In this document: positions 35,825 through 43,775 of the stretch, piece by piece | How the letters are laid out: every line of letters starts with the position of its first letter | Position numbering within the stretch: the first letter of the stretch is position 1 | Assembly: GCF_042432495.1 (NCBI RefSeq) | Contig: NZ_JBHLXC010000007.1 | Location: forward strand, 252,340 to 316,339 | Length of the DNA stretch: 64,000 nt | Source of the DNA: Pseudochelatococcus lubricantis | Lineage (GTDB): Bacteria; Pseudomonadota; Alphaproteobacteria; Rhizobiales; Beijerinckiaceae | Reading direction: 5' to 3' | Made by a program: the position numbers and the translations under genes | The notes under the pieces: model-generated | What the model was told of the DNA's origin: nothing | The model's input: the letters and a program-made list of their open reading frames with translations, nothing else | The model's database searches: none

Positions 35825-35887
35825 GTTATTTGCCGGTTGTGTATTGGCAGGTCGGCCGGTGTTTGACGAACGTAACTTCCGGATGCC

Positions 35888-37420
35888 TCAGCGCCTGCGC
35901 AGCGGGATCGGCACGCGCAGCGCCTTCAGCCCGCCGAGCAACGTCGCGCCATAGACCAGCGCACCCACGCCCGCGACGATGGCGAGGTGGATGATGGCCT
36001 GCAGACGCGGCAGGGTGACGATCCACGGCTCCGCGAATTGCTGCGCGGCATAGGCGGCCACGGCCAACGCAACGCAGGCCACGGCGACGGCGACGAGCGT
36101 GCGCCCCAGCGCGCCATCGGGCGCGGTCCATTGCTTGCGGATCGCGAGGATGTACAGCAGCCCGCCGTTCACCCACGCGCCGACCGCCGTCGCGAGCGCG
36201 AGGCCGGGCGCACCCATGTCGCCCGCGAGCGCGATCTTGAGAGCGACATTCACCGCGATGCCGATCAGCGATGCCACGGCCGGCGTCGCCGTGTCGAGCC
36301 TCGCGCGGAAGCTCGCGACCAGTGCGGGAATCGCCACGATGGCCGGCAGGCCGAAGGCATATGCCGCGAGCACGGCGCCGGCGGCCTGCGCGTCCGCCGC
36401 CGTGAAGGCTCCGCGCCCGAACAGGGCGGACATGATGAGGTCCGGCACGATCAGGAAGGCCACCATGCACGGCGCGCCGAGCGCCAGCGCCAGCATCAGC
36501 GTGCGGTTCTGCGCGGCGTGCGCGGCGGCGTCCCGGTTCGCGGCGATCAGACGGCTCATCTCCGGCAGCACCACCGTGCCGGCCGCCAGCGCGATAACAC
36601 CGATGGGAAGCTGGTAGAGTCGGTCGGCATAATAGATGGAGGAGACAGCGCCGGTGGGCAGCAGCGAGGCGATGATCGTGTCGGCGAACAGCGCGATCTG
36701 TACGCCGGCCGAACCGATCACCGCCGGTCCGAGCGCCTTCAGGAAGGTGCGCATGTCGTCGTCGAGCCGCGGGCGGGCGAGGCGGGGCGCGATGCCGGCG
36801 CGGTGCGCGTCGCCGTAGACGAGCGCAAGCTCCAGCACGCCCGCCGCCGCCACGCCCCAGGCGGCGGCATGCGCGGCGGAGGGGAACAGGAAGGCGAGCG
36901 CCAGTGCGGCGACGATGGCGACATTCAGCAGGATCGGCGCGCCCGCCGCCGCCGCGAAGCGCTCCACGCCGTTCAGCACGCCCGACACCAGCGTCACCAG
37001 CGTGATGAAGAACAGGTAAGGGAAGGTGATGCGCGTCAGCGTCACCGCGAGCGCGAATTTCTCTGGATCGGCGGCGAAGCCGGGTGCGAGCAGCGTCACC
37101 ACCTGCGGCATGAAGGTGAGTGCGATGCCCAGCACCAGCGTCTGGACGATCAGCATCGTCGTCCAGACATTGTCGGCGAAGCGGCGCGCCGCCGCCACGC
37201 CCGCCGCTTCGTGCAGGCGCGTGAAGGCGGGGATGAACGCGGCGTTGAACGCGCCCTCGCTGAAGATGGCCCGGAAATGATTGGGCAGCCGCAAGGCGAC
37301 GAAGAACGCATCCGCGATCAGGCCCGCGCCCAGAACGGCAGCTGTCGCCAGATCGCGGAACAGTCCGGTGACGCGCGACAGCAGCGTGAAACCGCTGACG
37401 GAGATGAAGTGCTTCAGCAT
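35888..37420 (-). CDS. murJ: Lipid II flippase MurJ (MviN)
   Basis: MurJ moves the peptidoglycan precursor lipid II across the inner membrane. The 510-residue protein has about 14 hydrophobic segments and the conserved N-terminal MOP-superfamily stretch SGFTLLSRVTGLFRD (about 9-23) with the functionally important Arg. ALRLPNHFRAIFSEGAFNAAFIP follows, the strongest MurJ signature. It starts 7 bp after the stop of the peptidoglycan-binding protein gene, so the two are co-transcribed. Downstream it faces the esterase gene. Essential in most Gram-negative bacteria; no anomaly is seen. Confidence 0.97.
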   Translation of the reverse strand: MLKHFISVSGFTLLSRVTGLFRDLATAAVLGAGLIADAFFVALRLPNHFRAIFSEGAFNAAFIPAFTRLHEAAGVAAARRFADNVWTTMLIVQTLVLGIALTFMPQVVTLLAPGFAADPEKFALAVTLTRITFPYLFFITLVTLVSGVLNGVERFAAAAGAPILLNVAIVAALALAFLFPSAAHAAAWGVAAAGVLELALVYGDAHRAGIAPRLARPRLDDDMRTFLKALGPAVIGSAGVQIALFADTIIASLLPTGAVSSIYYADRLYQLPIGVIALAAGTVVLPEMSRLIAANRDAAAHAAQNRTLMLALALGAPCMVAFLIVPDLIMSALFGRGAFTAADAQAAGAVLAAYAFGLPAIVAIPALVASFRARLDTATPAVASLIGIAVNVALKIALAGDMGAPGLALATAVGAWVNGGLLYILAIRKQWTAPDGALGRTLVAVAVACVALAVAAYAAQQFAEPWIVTLPRLQAIIHLAIVAGVGALVYGATLLGGLKALRVPIPLRRR

Positions 37421-37427
37421 CGGTATC

Positions 37428-38255
37428 TCAGTCCAGCGCCGTGCCCGCGGCCACAGCCAGCGCCCTGCGCATGCCCGTGGTTGCCGGATCGCCCGTCTGC
37501 GGCAACCCTTCCAGCTTCTCGAACGCCATGATCGCCTGCCGCGTGGCGGGACCCATCAGCCCGTCTGCCGTGATGGCGTAGCCTAGCTTGACGAGCGCCT
37601 TCTGCACACCGAGCACGCCCGCTGGTTTCGCCTCGCGCGGCGGCGCGCCCGTGGCGAGGAGGTGCGCGATGGCGTCGTCCGAGGTCGGCGCCGCGACGGC
37701 GGGTGCGGCGGCCGCTGCTTCGTTCCGCCGCGGCGGCTGCGGCTGCACGGCCGCCTCCGCCGTGCCGGTCGGGCGCGGCGCGGGGGGGCGGGGCGCCTGC
37801 GCGGAAGGCCGGGCGGCGGAAGCAGGCTTGGGCGCGGGTTGCGCGGGCGCATCGGCCCTGTTCTCACCGAAAAGCGGCGAGGGGTGCGTGCCTTCCTGCA
37901 GGAAGGCGGCATTGACGATGATCGACACGGCCAGCACAGCTCCCGTCAGGCCACCGCCGAGCGCCGCCGGATAGCGCCTGAACGCGCCGACGACAGCCGA
38001 GGCCGCGAGCCCCGAAATGTCGCGCAGGAACGCCGTCAGCACAGGGGGTTCCGGCGCGGTGGCGCGTGGCGCGCGGCGCTCGTCCGGAGCGCGGGAAACA
38101 GGTGTCGCCGGTCCTCGCACGCGCTTGGGCGCGGGCGCGCGCCTGACGGCGTCGAAATCTGAACGGGCGAGAGCTTCACGCACGGGTCTGATCGTTTCCT
38201 CTGCCGGGCGGGCTGCCAACCGGTGGCGGGTCCGCGAACGGGATAATTCCAACAC
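37428..38255 (-). CDS. Membrane-anchored peptidoglycan-binding (PG_binding_1) protein
   Basis: A 275-residue protein with a basic, Pro-rich cytoplasmic part (1-80) and one membrane helix (about 95-118; GGGLTGAVLAVSIIVNAAF). A Pro/Ala-rich periplasmic spacer (120-200) leads to a C-terminal peptidoglycan-binding domain (about 215-268), with the repeat-like core VQKALVKLGYAITADGLMGPATRQAI. It would tether the inner membrane to the wall. The start codon is GTG 38255 without a clear Shine-Dalgarno site, and the first 20 residues could be wrong. Its close coupling to murJ (7 bp) and the nearby cpdR suggest a role in wall synthesis at a particular stage of growth; that is inference. Confidence 0.82.
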   Translation of the reverse strand: MLELSRSRTRHRLAARPAEETIRPVREALARSDFDAVRRAPAPKRVRGPATPVSRAPDERRAPRATAPEPPVLTAFLRDISGLAASAVVGAFRRYPAALGGGLTGAVLAVSIIVNAAFLQEGTHPSPLFGENRADAPAQPAPKPASAARPSAQAPRPPAPRPTGTAEAAVQPQPPRRNEAAAAAPAVAAPTSDDAIAHLLATGAPPREAKPAGVLGVQKALVKLGYAITADGLMGPATRQAIMAFEKLEGLPQTGDPATTGMRRALAVAAGTALD

Positions 38256-38357
38256 GGCAATTATGGCATGGCAGGCTTAAGCGAACGCTAAAGGCTCCGC
38301 CAAAGCAGGTGTGCGGGTGCCTTTCCGCACATGCGGGCTGGCGTCTGCCCGGCATCT

Positions 38358-38717
38358 TCAGCCCAGCGCCTGCGCGACATGGGCGCGCAGCTCGCCGAGC
38401 GTAAATGGTTTCAGCAGGATGCCGGCGAGATTCGTGAGACCCTGCGCGCGTTCGTGCTGGTCGGAGTAGCCGGTCATGATCAGGATCACGAGGTCCGGCC
38501 ACTGGGCCGCCGCTTCCTGCGCCAGCGCGATGCCGTCCATCAGGGGCATGCGCACGTCGGTGAGCAGCAGGTCGAACGCACCGCGCGCCGCCGTCAGCGT
38601 GTCGAGTCCCTCCGCGCCGTCGCCGGCGGTTTCGACGTCATGGCCGTCGAGCTCCAGCCCGCGCTTCAGAAAGCCGCGCACGCTCGCCTCGTCGTCCACA
38701 AGCAGGATGCGCGCCAT
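38358..38717 (-). CDS. cpdR: Single-domain response regulator CpdR
   Basis: A 119-residue stand-alone receiver domain matching CpdR. In Caulobacter and rhizobia, CpdR in its unphosphorylated form brings substrates such as CtrA to the ClpXP protease, and phosphorylation by the CckA-ChpT relay switches this off. The acidic pocket (LLVDDE, residues 5-10), the phosphorylated Asp in LLLTDVRMPLMDG, the Thr in LIMTGYS and the Lys in LLKPFTL are all present. It starts two bases after the hpt stop codon, so it is co-transcribed with hpt and the ubiH-type gene. The pairing with cckA, 14 kb away in this window, is functional rather than operonic. Confidence 0.88.
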   Translation of the reverse strand: MARILLVDDEASVRGFLKRGLELDGHDVETAGDGAEGLDTLTAARGAFDLLLTDVRMPLMDGIALAQEAAAQWPDLVILIMTGYSDQHERAQGLTNLAGILLKPFTLGELRAHVAQALG

Positions 38718-38719
38718 GG

Positions 38720-39262
38720 TCAGGTTTCGCTCTTTTCGATAACGCCGATATACGGCAATTGCCTGAAGGAATGGGCGGCGTCCATGCCGTAGCCGACGAC
38801 AAAGAGATCGGGGCAGGTGAAGCCGACGAAATCGGGGTGGATGGCGGTGGCGCGCTTGTTCGGCTTTTCCAGCAGCACGGCGGACAGCACCCGCCGCGCG
38901 CCGCGCGCCACCAGCAGATCCTTGGCGAAGGCCAGCGTGCGGCCCGATTCGAGGATGTCGTCGAGCAGCAGGACATCGCGCCCCACGACGTCGCTATCGA
39001 TATCCTTGACGATCGTGACGGTGCCCGAAGACACCAGCCCGTCCTTGTAGCTGGAGAGCTGGATGAACTCCACCTGCGGCGCCAGTCCGGCGCGGTGGAG
39101 GGCGCGGATGAGATCGGCCGCGAACATGAAGCTGCCCTTCAGCACGGCGACGACCAGCAGGTGACGCGGCTGTATCGCCGCGATGTCGCGTGCGATCTCT
39201 TCGTTGCGGGCGGCGATCTCTGCTTCGCCGAACAGGGGCCTGATGCGCACAGACTGGTTCAT
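38720..39262 (-). CDS. hpt: Hypoxanthine phosphoribosyltransferase
   Basis: Converts hypoxanthine (or guanine) and PRPP into IMP (or GMP) in purine salvage. The 180-residue product is the standard length, with VAVLKGSFMFAADLIRAL (substrate-binding P-loop region, about 52-70) and the PRPP-binding signature RDVLLLDDILESGRTL (about 108-123). The start codon overlaps the end of the upstream hydroxylase gene by 4 bp (ATGA), and its stop is two bases from the cpdR start, giving a compact ubiH-hpt-cpdR set. Confidence 0.95.
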   Translation of the reverse strand: MNQSVRIRPLFGEAEIAARNEEIARDIAAIQPRHLLVVAVLKGSFMFAADLIRALHRAGLAPQVEFIQLSSYKDGLVSSGTVTIVKDIDSDVVGRDVLLLDDILESGRTLAFAKDLLVARGARRVLSAVLLEKPNKRATAIHPDFVGFTCPDLFVVGYGMDAAHSFRQLPYIGVIEKSET

Positions 39263-40527
39263 GCGTGATTCCGATGTTGATCCGGCATCGGGGATACCAT
39301 TTCGGCGCCGCCCGCTCCAGCCCCCTCGCGTGCGGGACGCCGCATCTGTCGCGGCGTGTTGAGGCCGGGCGTCAGGCCCTCGCGCATCACGGCGCGCCGC
39401 AGAGGCCCGATCAGGCCCAGCGTCAGCAGGCCCGCGCCCCGCAGCAGGTCCGCCGGCAGCATATCGGCGAGCAGCGTGCGGTTCAGCAGGTCGATGGCAT
39501 TGGTGCGCAGCGCCGTATCCACCCTGCGTCCGCGCCCGAAGCGCTCCAGCACGCGCGCCGCGCCGATGTCGACGCCGTTCGCGCGCGCGTCCACGACAGC
39601 GTCGTGCAGTGCCGCGCCGTCACGCAGGCCAAGGTTCAGCCCCTGCGCGCCGATGGGCGGGAAGACGTGCGCGGCCTCGCCGACCAGTGCCAGCCGCCGC
39701 GCCGTGAGCGCCGTCGGGCTCATGCCCGACAGGGGCACCGCGCCGCGCGGCCCTGCGACCCGCATGGCACCGAGCAGGCTTTGCGCCTGTTCCTCGACCG
39801 CGCGCGCGAAGGAGTCGTCGTCGAGCGCCGCGAGGAGTTCGGCGTCCTGCGGGCGGTTGACCCATACGAGGCTCGACACCCGTCCCGGCAACGGCACCAG
39901 TGTGAACGGCCCGGCGCGCGTGTGGAACTCCATGGAGGCGCCGCCGTGGTCGCGCGCATGCGCGAGGATGGCGGTGACCGCCGTCTGCGGATAGGCCCAT
40001 GTCCGCGTGCCGATCCCCGCTGCGCGGCGCAGCGGCGAATGGCGGCCCTCAGCCCCCACCGCGAGGCGGGCGCCGATTCGCCGTCCGTCCTCCAGCGTGA
40101 CGGTGGCAGCCTCCTCCATGGCAGCGAAGCCAGCCACCCGGGCGGGCAGGAGCGTGAGGTTTTCGCGCGCCGCCGCAGCCTCCGCCAGATGGGCGACGAG
40201 CCTGACGTTCTCGACATTGTGGCCGAAGGCGTCGAGGCCGATCTCGCGCGACGAGAAGCTGACCGGCGGCGGGCGGAACAGGCTGCCGGTGGCGTCCACG
40301 ATGCGCATATGCGTCATCGGCGCGGCGTCGGGGGCGATGCGCTCCCACACGCCGATAGCCGTCAGGAAGCGTACCGAACCGTCGAGCAGCGCCACGGTGC
40401 GCCCGTCCCGCGGCGCGCCCGCCTCGCCGACCAGGGCGGTGGCGAATCCCTCTCCCGCCAGCGCGATGGCCGTAGCCATGCCGGCGGGCCCCGCGCCCGC
40501 GACGATGATGTCGAAATCCGCCGCCAT
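39259..40527 (-). CDS. UbiH/UbiF-family FAD-dependent hydroxylase (ubiquinone biosynthesis)
   Basis: A 422-residue flavoprotein monooxygenase of the UbiH/UbiF/COQ6 family that hydroxylates the ring of ubiquinone precursors. The FAD-binding Rossmann motif lies at the start (IIVAGAGPAGMATAIALAGEGF), followed by GRTVALLDGS. The second FAD motif is ALVGEAAHVFPPIGAQGLNLGLRDG (about 290-315). ATG 40527 directly precedes the Rossmann fold; the longer open frame upstream has no conserved residues. Which ring position it hydroxylates cannot be told from sequence, as alphaproteobacterial members have varied regioselectivity. It overlaps hpt by 4 bp. Confidence 0.9.
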   Translation of the reverse strand: MAADFDIIVAGAGPAGMATAIALAGEGFATALVGEAGAPRDGRTVALLDGSVRFLTAIGVWERIAPDAAPMTHMRIVDATGSLFRPPPVSFSSREIGLDAFGHNVENVRLVAHLAEAAAARENLTLLPARVAGFAAMEEAATVTLEDGRRIGARLAVGAEGRHSPLRRAAGIGTRTWAYPQTAVTAILAHARDHGGASMEFHTRAGPFTLVPLPGRVSSLVWVNRPQDAELLAALDDDSFARAVEEQAQSLLGAMRVAGPRGAVPLSGMSPTALTARRLALVGEAAHVFPPIGAQGLNLGLRDGAALHDAVVDARANGVDIGAARVLERFGRGRRVDTALRTNAIDLLNRTLLADMLPADLLRGAGLLTLGLIGPLRRAVMREGLTPGLNTPRQMRRPAREGAGAGGAEMVSPMPDQHRNHA

Positions 40528-40735
40528 GTGTCGTCTCCGTGCTCGTTCGCCGGCTGTGGCCGCATTCTCCGAAATCTGCATAACCTCTGGATGCACGCCG
40601 GGCAAACATTTGCGTCAATACAGCTTGCCGCATCCGCAAGCCGAAATGGCTGGCATACGGACGGCCCCGGGCTTACTCTCGACGCGCAAGCTATAAAATC
40701 TGTCGTTTCAGCGACCTGAATGAAGGAGTAGCGCC

Positions 40736-41707
40736 TTGAACGCCATCGTCGTCCATGCTTACGGGGGACCGGAGGTCCTGTCGTTCGAAACCGTTCCCGT
40801 CCGCCAGCCGGGTCCCGGCGAGGTGCTCGTCGCCAACAAGGCGGTGGGGGTGAACTATATCGATACCTACTTCCGCTCCGGCGTCTACAAGGCGCCGCAA
40901 CTGCCCTTCGTGCTGGGCAACGAGGCGGCGGGCGAGATCGAGGCAGTCGGGGAGGGCGTCGACGAGTTCGTTCCTGGCGACCGCGTTGCCTACACCCACA
41001 CGCTCGGCGCCTATGCCGAGCGCACGGTGGTGCCGGCGAAGAGCGTCGTGAAGCTCCCGGGCTCCATCGGCTTCGAGACGGCGGCGGGCAGCCTGCTCAA
41101 GGGCCTGACGGCGGAATATCTGCTGCACCGCACCTTCAAGGTCGAGCCCGGCCATACCATCCTGATCCATGCGGCGGCGGGCGGCGTCGGCCTCATCCTC
41201 ACCCAGTGGGCGAAGCTGATCGGCGCCACGGTCATCGGCACGGCCGGCTCGCCGGAAAAGGTGGAGCTGGCCCGCGCCAACGGCGCTGACCATGTCATCG
41301 ACTACACGAAGGAGGATTTCGTCGCCCGCGTGCGTGAGATCACGGAGGGCAGGGGCGTCGACGTCGTCTACGACGGCGTGGGCAAGGCCACGTTCCCGGC
41401 CTCCCTCGACACGCTCCGGCCGCTGGGGCTGTTCGTCAGCTTCGGCAATGCCTCGGGCGTGATCGAGGCGTTCGACATCCTGCTGCTCAGCCAGAAAGGC
41501 TCGCTCTACGCCACGCGGCCGACGCTCAACGTCTATACGGCGCACCGCGAGACGTTGCTCGAACAGGCGGAGAACCTCTTCGGAGTGATCGGCGGCGGCA
41601 AGGTGAACATCGCCGTGAACGCCCGCTTTCCCTTGCGGGAGGCCGCTGACGCGCATCGGGCGCTGGCGAGCCGCAAGACCACCGGCGCGACCGTCCTGCT
41701 GCCGTGA
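40736..41707 (+). CDS. Quinone oxidoreductase (zeta-crystallin type MDR)
   Basis: A 323-residue NADPH-dependent reductase of the zinc-free medium-chain family (QOR/zeta-crystallin), which reduces quinones by one electron. It opens with the typical MNAIVVHAYGGPEVLSFE. The GroES-like substrate domain follows (to about 125), then the cofactor fold with AAAGGVGLILTQWAKLIGATVIGTAGS (about 143-168). Cys ligands for zinc are absent, as expected. AAGGAG sits before the start codon TTG/ATG at about 40736. It is divergent from the hydroxylase gene and ends 8 bp from the convergent membrane-protein gene. Confidence 0.92.
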   Translation: MNAIVVHAYGGPEVLSFETVPVRQPGPGEVLVANKAVGVNYIDTYFRSGVYKAPQLPFVLGNEAAGEIEAVGEGVDEFVPGDRVAYTHTLGAYAERTVVPAKSVVKLPGSIGFETAAGSLLKGLTAEYLLHRTFKVEPGHTILIHAAAGGVGLILTQWAKLIGATVIGTAGSPEKVELARANGADHVIDYTKEDFVARVREITEGRGVDVVYDGVGKATFPASLDTLRPLGLFVSFGNASGVIEAFDILLLSQKGSLYATRPTLNVYTAHRETLLEQAENLFGVIGGGKVNIAVNARFPLREAADAHRALASRKTTGATVLLP

Positions 41708-41715
41708 GATGCCGC

Positions 41716-42789
41716 TCAGGAGGTCCGCGTGCGCGCGGACTTCCTGTTTAAGCGCGACCAGCCGCCGTGCAGCGCGAGCAGAATCAGCGCCAGCACGAAG
41801 GGGATGAGATAGTAGAACAGGCGGAACAGTAGCACCGCGCCCAGCACACCCTCGCGCGAGAGTTGCGAAAGGGCGATCAGCATGGTGGCCTCGAACACGC
41901 CGAGCCCGCCCGGCGAATGGCTTACGATGCCCAGCATGCAGGCGAGCACGTAGATCGCCAGAAACGTCTCGAAGCTGATGCCGTGGCCGCCGGGCAGCAG
42001 CACGAACAGCACGGCGGCGCTCGCGCAGACATCGCCCGCGCCGAGCAGCGTCTGCCCCAGCGACAGGCGGAAGCCCGGCAGGTCCAGCCGCCAGCCGCGC
42101 ACGATCACGGCGCGCCGCTTCAGTGACACCCAGACGAAGTAGCCAATGAGCACCGCCAGCACGCCCGCGCCCGTGAGCTGAATGACGGACGGGCGCAGAT
42201 AGAGGAGGCCGCTCAGCGCCGGCGCCTCGCGGAGCAGGCTCCACGCCAGCACGCAGCCCATGCCGAGCCAGAAGGTGATGCCGGCGATGACGGTGAGCGA
42301 GGCGATCTTCCACGCCTTCAGGCCCTTGGGCGAATAGATCCAGTACCGCACGGTGCCGGACGTCACCACGGGAAAGCCGAGCGTGAAGCTCACCGCGTAG
42401 CTCGTGAAGGAGGCGAGCGCCGTGATGTGATAGGCGATGCGCTCGCCCAGCTGCCGCAACGCGAGGAAATCGTAGCCCGTCAGCAGGCTGTAGCTGATGA
42501 CCGTGAACAGGGCCGCGAGACCGATCTGGCGCAGGCTGGCGGACGCCAGCGCATCGCGAAGCTGCGCCGCGTCCACCTCGTGTGCCAGATGCCACAGGGC
42601 GACGAGGGCGGCGAGGAAGATGGCCGCGCTGAGCAGCGCACCCAGCATCTGCCAGCGCTGCCGGCGGCGGATCATCGCCTGCACCCGCTCGCGCCGGCGT
42701 TGCGAGTCGGAGACGGCGTTATCCGGCCGGGCGTCGGCGGAAACCGGACCGGCGGCGCCGGACGTCGATTCGGGAAACTGCGGATTCAT
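41716..42789 (-). CDS. Flippase-like membrane protein (MprF N-terminal/UPF0104 domain), no synthase domain
   Basis: A 357-residue inner-membrane protein equivalent to the transmembrane part of MprF (lysylphosphatidylglycerol synthase), with about eight helices after a 45-residue hydrophilic start. The family motifs include FTSYAVSFTLGFPVVTSGTVRYW (about 130-152) and SHSPGGLGVFEATML (about 290). The C-terminal aminoacyl-transfer domain of MprF is missing, so it cannot make aminoacyl-phospholipids alone. Stand-alone copies are thought to move or organise lipids, but their substrates are unknown. It is a single-gene unit convergent with the quinone oxidoreductase gene. Confidence 0.85.
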   Translation of the reverse strand: MNPQFPESTSGAAGPVSADARPDNAVSDSQRRRERVQAMIRRRQRWQMLGALLSAAIFLAALVALWHLAHEVDAAQLRDALASASLRQIGLAALFTVISYSLLTGYDFLALRQLGERIAYHITALASFTSYAVSFTLGFPVVTSGTVRYWIYSPKGLKAWKIASLTVIAGITFWLGMGCVLAWSLLREAPALSGLLYLRPSVIQLTGAGVLAVLIGYFVWVSLKRRAVIVRGWRLDLPGFRLSLGQTLLGAGDVCASAAVLFVLLPGGHGISFETFLAIYVLACMLGIVSHSPGGLGVFEATMLIALSQLSREGVLGAVLLFRLFYYLIPFVLALILLALHGGWSRLNRKSARTRTS

Positions 42790-43013
42790 TCGTGTCCCAC
42801 CTGCGAGTCGCTGCCGGCAGGCGAAGCTGCTGGCACCATTGAGGTCGTCGCGTACCGGACAGGATCAACGCGGCAATCCGGTGGCGGGCGCGCATCCCGA
42901 TGCGAAACCCGCGTTTGCGCCTGCTGTAGCACAGGCGAAGGGCAGTTTAGAACAAGACTCGTGATTGGCGCACAGCATTCGGAAAGAGAGGCCGGGAGGC
43001 CGGAAAAGCGGGG

Positions 43014-43238
43014 TTACGCCCGCGGATCGTCGTCCGCCGGGCCATAGCCGATGCGGGGCCGTCCACCGCCGCGCCGGTCGAGCGCGAGGTCGATCACGGT
43101 CTCGACGCGCAGCAGCCGCCGGTCGATGTCGACGACATGGTTGGCGAGCTTCTCGACCTTTTCGCCCTGCTGCCTGACCCGCTCCTCGATCAGGATGATG
43201 GAGCGGATCGCCGCCATCGCATCGCGCAACGTGCTCAT
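43014..43238 (-). CDS. Small coiled-coil protein of unknown function
   Basis: 74 residues. The chosen ATG (43238) has AGGAG six to seven bases upstream; the longer open frame has no such site. Residues 5-45 look like one amphipathic coiled coil (RDAMAAIRSIILIEERVRQ, then VEKLANHVVDIDRRL), and the tail is Arg/Gly/Asp-rich. No membrane or signal segment is seen. It follows the small RHH protein gene on the same strand with 79 bp between, including a palindromic repeat. I do not recognise the family. It may be a conserved rhizobial hypothetical. Confidence 0.6.
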   Translation of the reverse strand: MSTLRDAMAAIRSIILIEERVRQQGEKVEKLANHVVDIDRRLLRVETVIDLALDRRGGGRPRIGYGPADDDPRA

Positions 43239-43250
43239 GACATGCTCCTG

Positions 43251-43297
43251 GAGCGCTTTCCGGGTGGATGGAATCGTCTGGCCGATCGGAATACGCT
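43251..43297. repeat. REP-like palindrome between two small genes
   Basis: Outer arms GAGCGCTTTCC and GGAATACGCT enclose GATGGAATCGTCTGGCCGATC. It shares the AATCGTCTGG type core with the element at 7831-7870. Confidence 0.55.
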
Positions 43298-43317
43298 GAC
43301 AGACTCCGGATCGGCGC

Positions 43318-43635
43318 TCAGGCGGCGGTCTGTTCCGCCGCGGCTTTCTTTTCGGCGAAATAGGCGAGCGCGGTATCGAGCGCCGCCTCGGTGCGGTCGA
43401 GCTGGGCAAGCGTCGCCGCGCGCGAGGTGTGCAGCGCCTCCAGCAGCAGCGCCAGCTCCTGCTCTTCCTCCTCGCGCTTCTGCCGCGCGCCGGCCGCGGC
43501 CGGATCGAAGTTCTGCAGGCTGCGGCGCACGTATTCGGCCGTGGACACGCCGATTTCCCGCGCGCGCGCCTCCACCCGCTGCTTGTCCTGCGACGAGATG
43601 GGGACGATCAGCCGTTCGGATGCGAGAACGCTCAT
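43318..43635 (-). CDS. Ribbon-helix-helix DNA-binding-like small protein
   Basis: 105 residues. The N-terminal third (RLIVPISSQDKQRVEARAREIGVSTAEYVRRSLQNF, shown in two parts: strand RLIVPIS, then two helices) is the CopG/Arc ribbon-helix-helix pattern, so it probably binds DNA as a dimer. The rest (about 50-105) is a charged coiled coil (REEEEQELALLLEAL). It could be an antitoxin-like regulator, but the gene after it (43014-43238) does not look like a toxin. The ATG 43635 is preceded by GGAGG at good spacing. Function unknown. Confidence 0.7.
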   Translation of the reverse strand: MSVLASERLIVPISSQDKQRVEARAREIGVSTAEYVRRSLQNFDPAAAGARQKREEEEQELALLLEALHTSRAATLAQLDRTEAALDTALAYFAEKKAAAEQTAA

Positions 43636-43710
43636 GACAGCCTCCTGACGATATTGCCTATGATCATGTTCATGTATAACTAGGATCGGCGCGTCCGGAT
43701 TGCAAGCAGC

Positions 43711-43744
43711 AAAAAACCCCCGGCGCAGGAGCGGCGGGGGTTTT
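43711..43744 (-). terminator. Rho-independent terminator of pnp
   Basis: Minus strand: AAAACCCCCGCC and GGGGGTTTTTT arms around a short loop (one mismatch in the stem), ending in six T residues 32 bp after the pnp stop. Confidence 0.9.
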
Positions 43745-43775
43745 CGGTTTCATGCCGCGGGCAGGCGAGGCGGGA

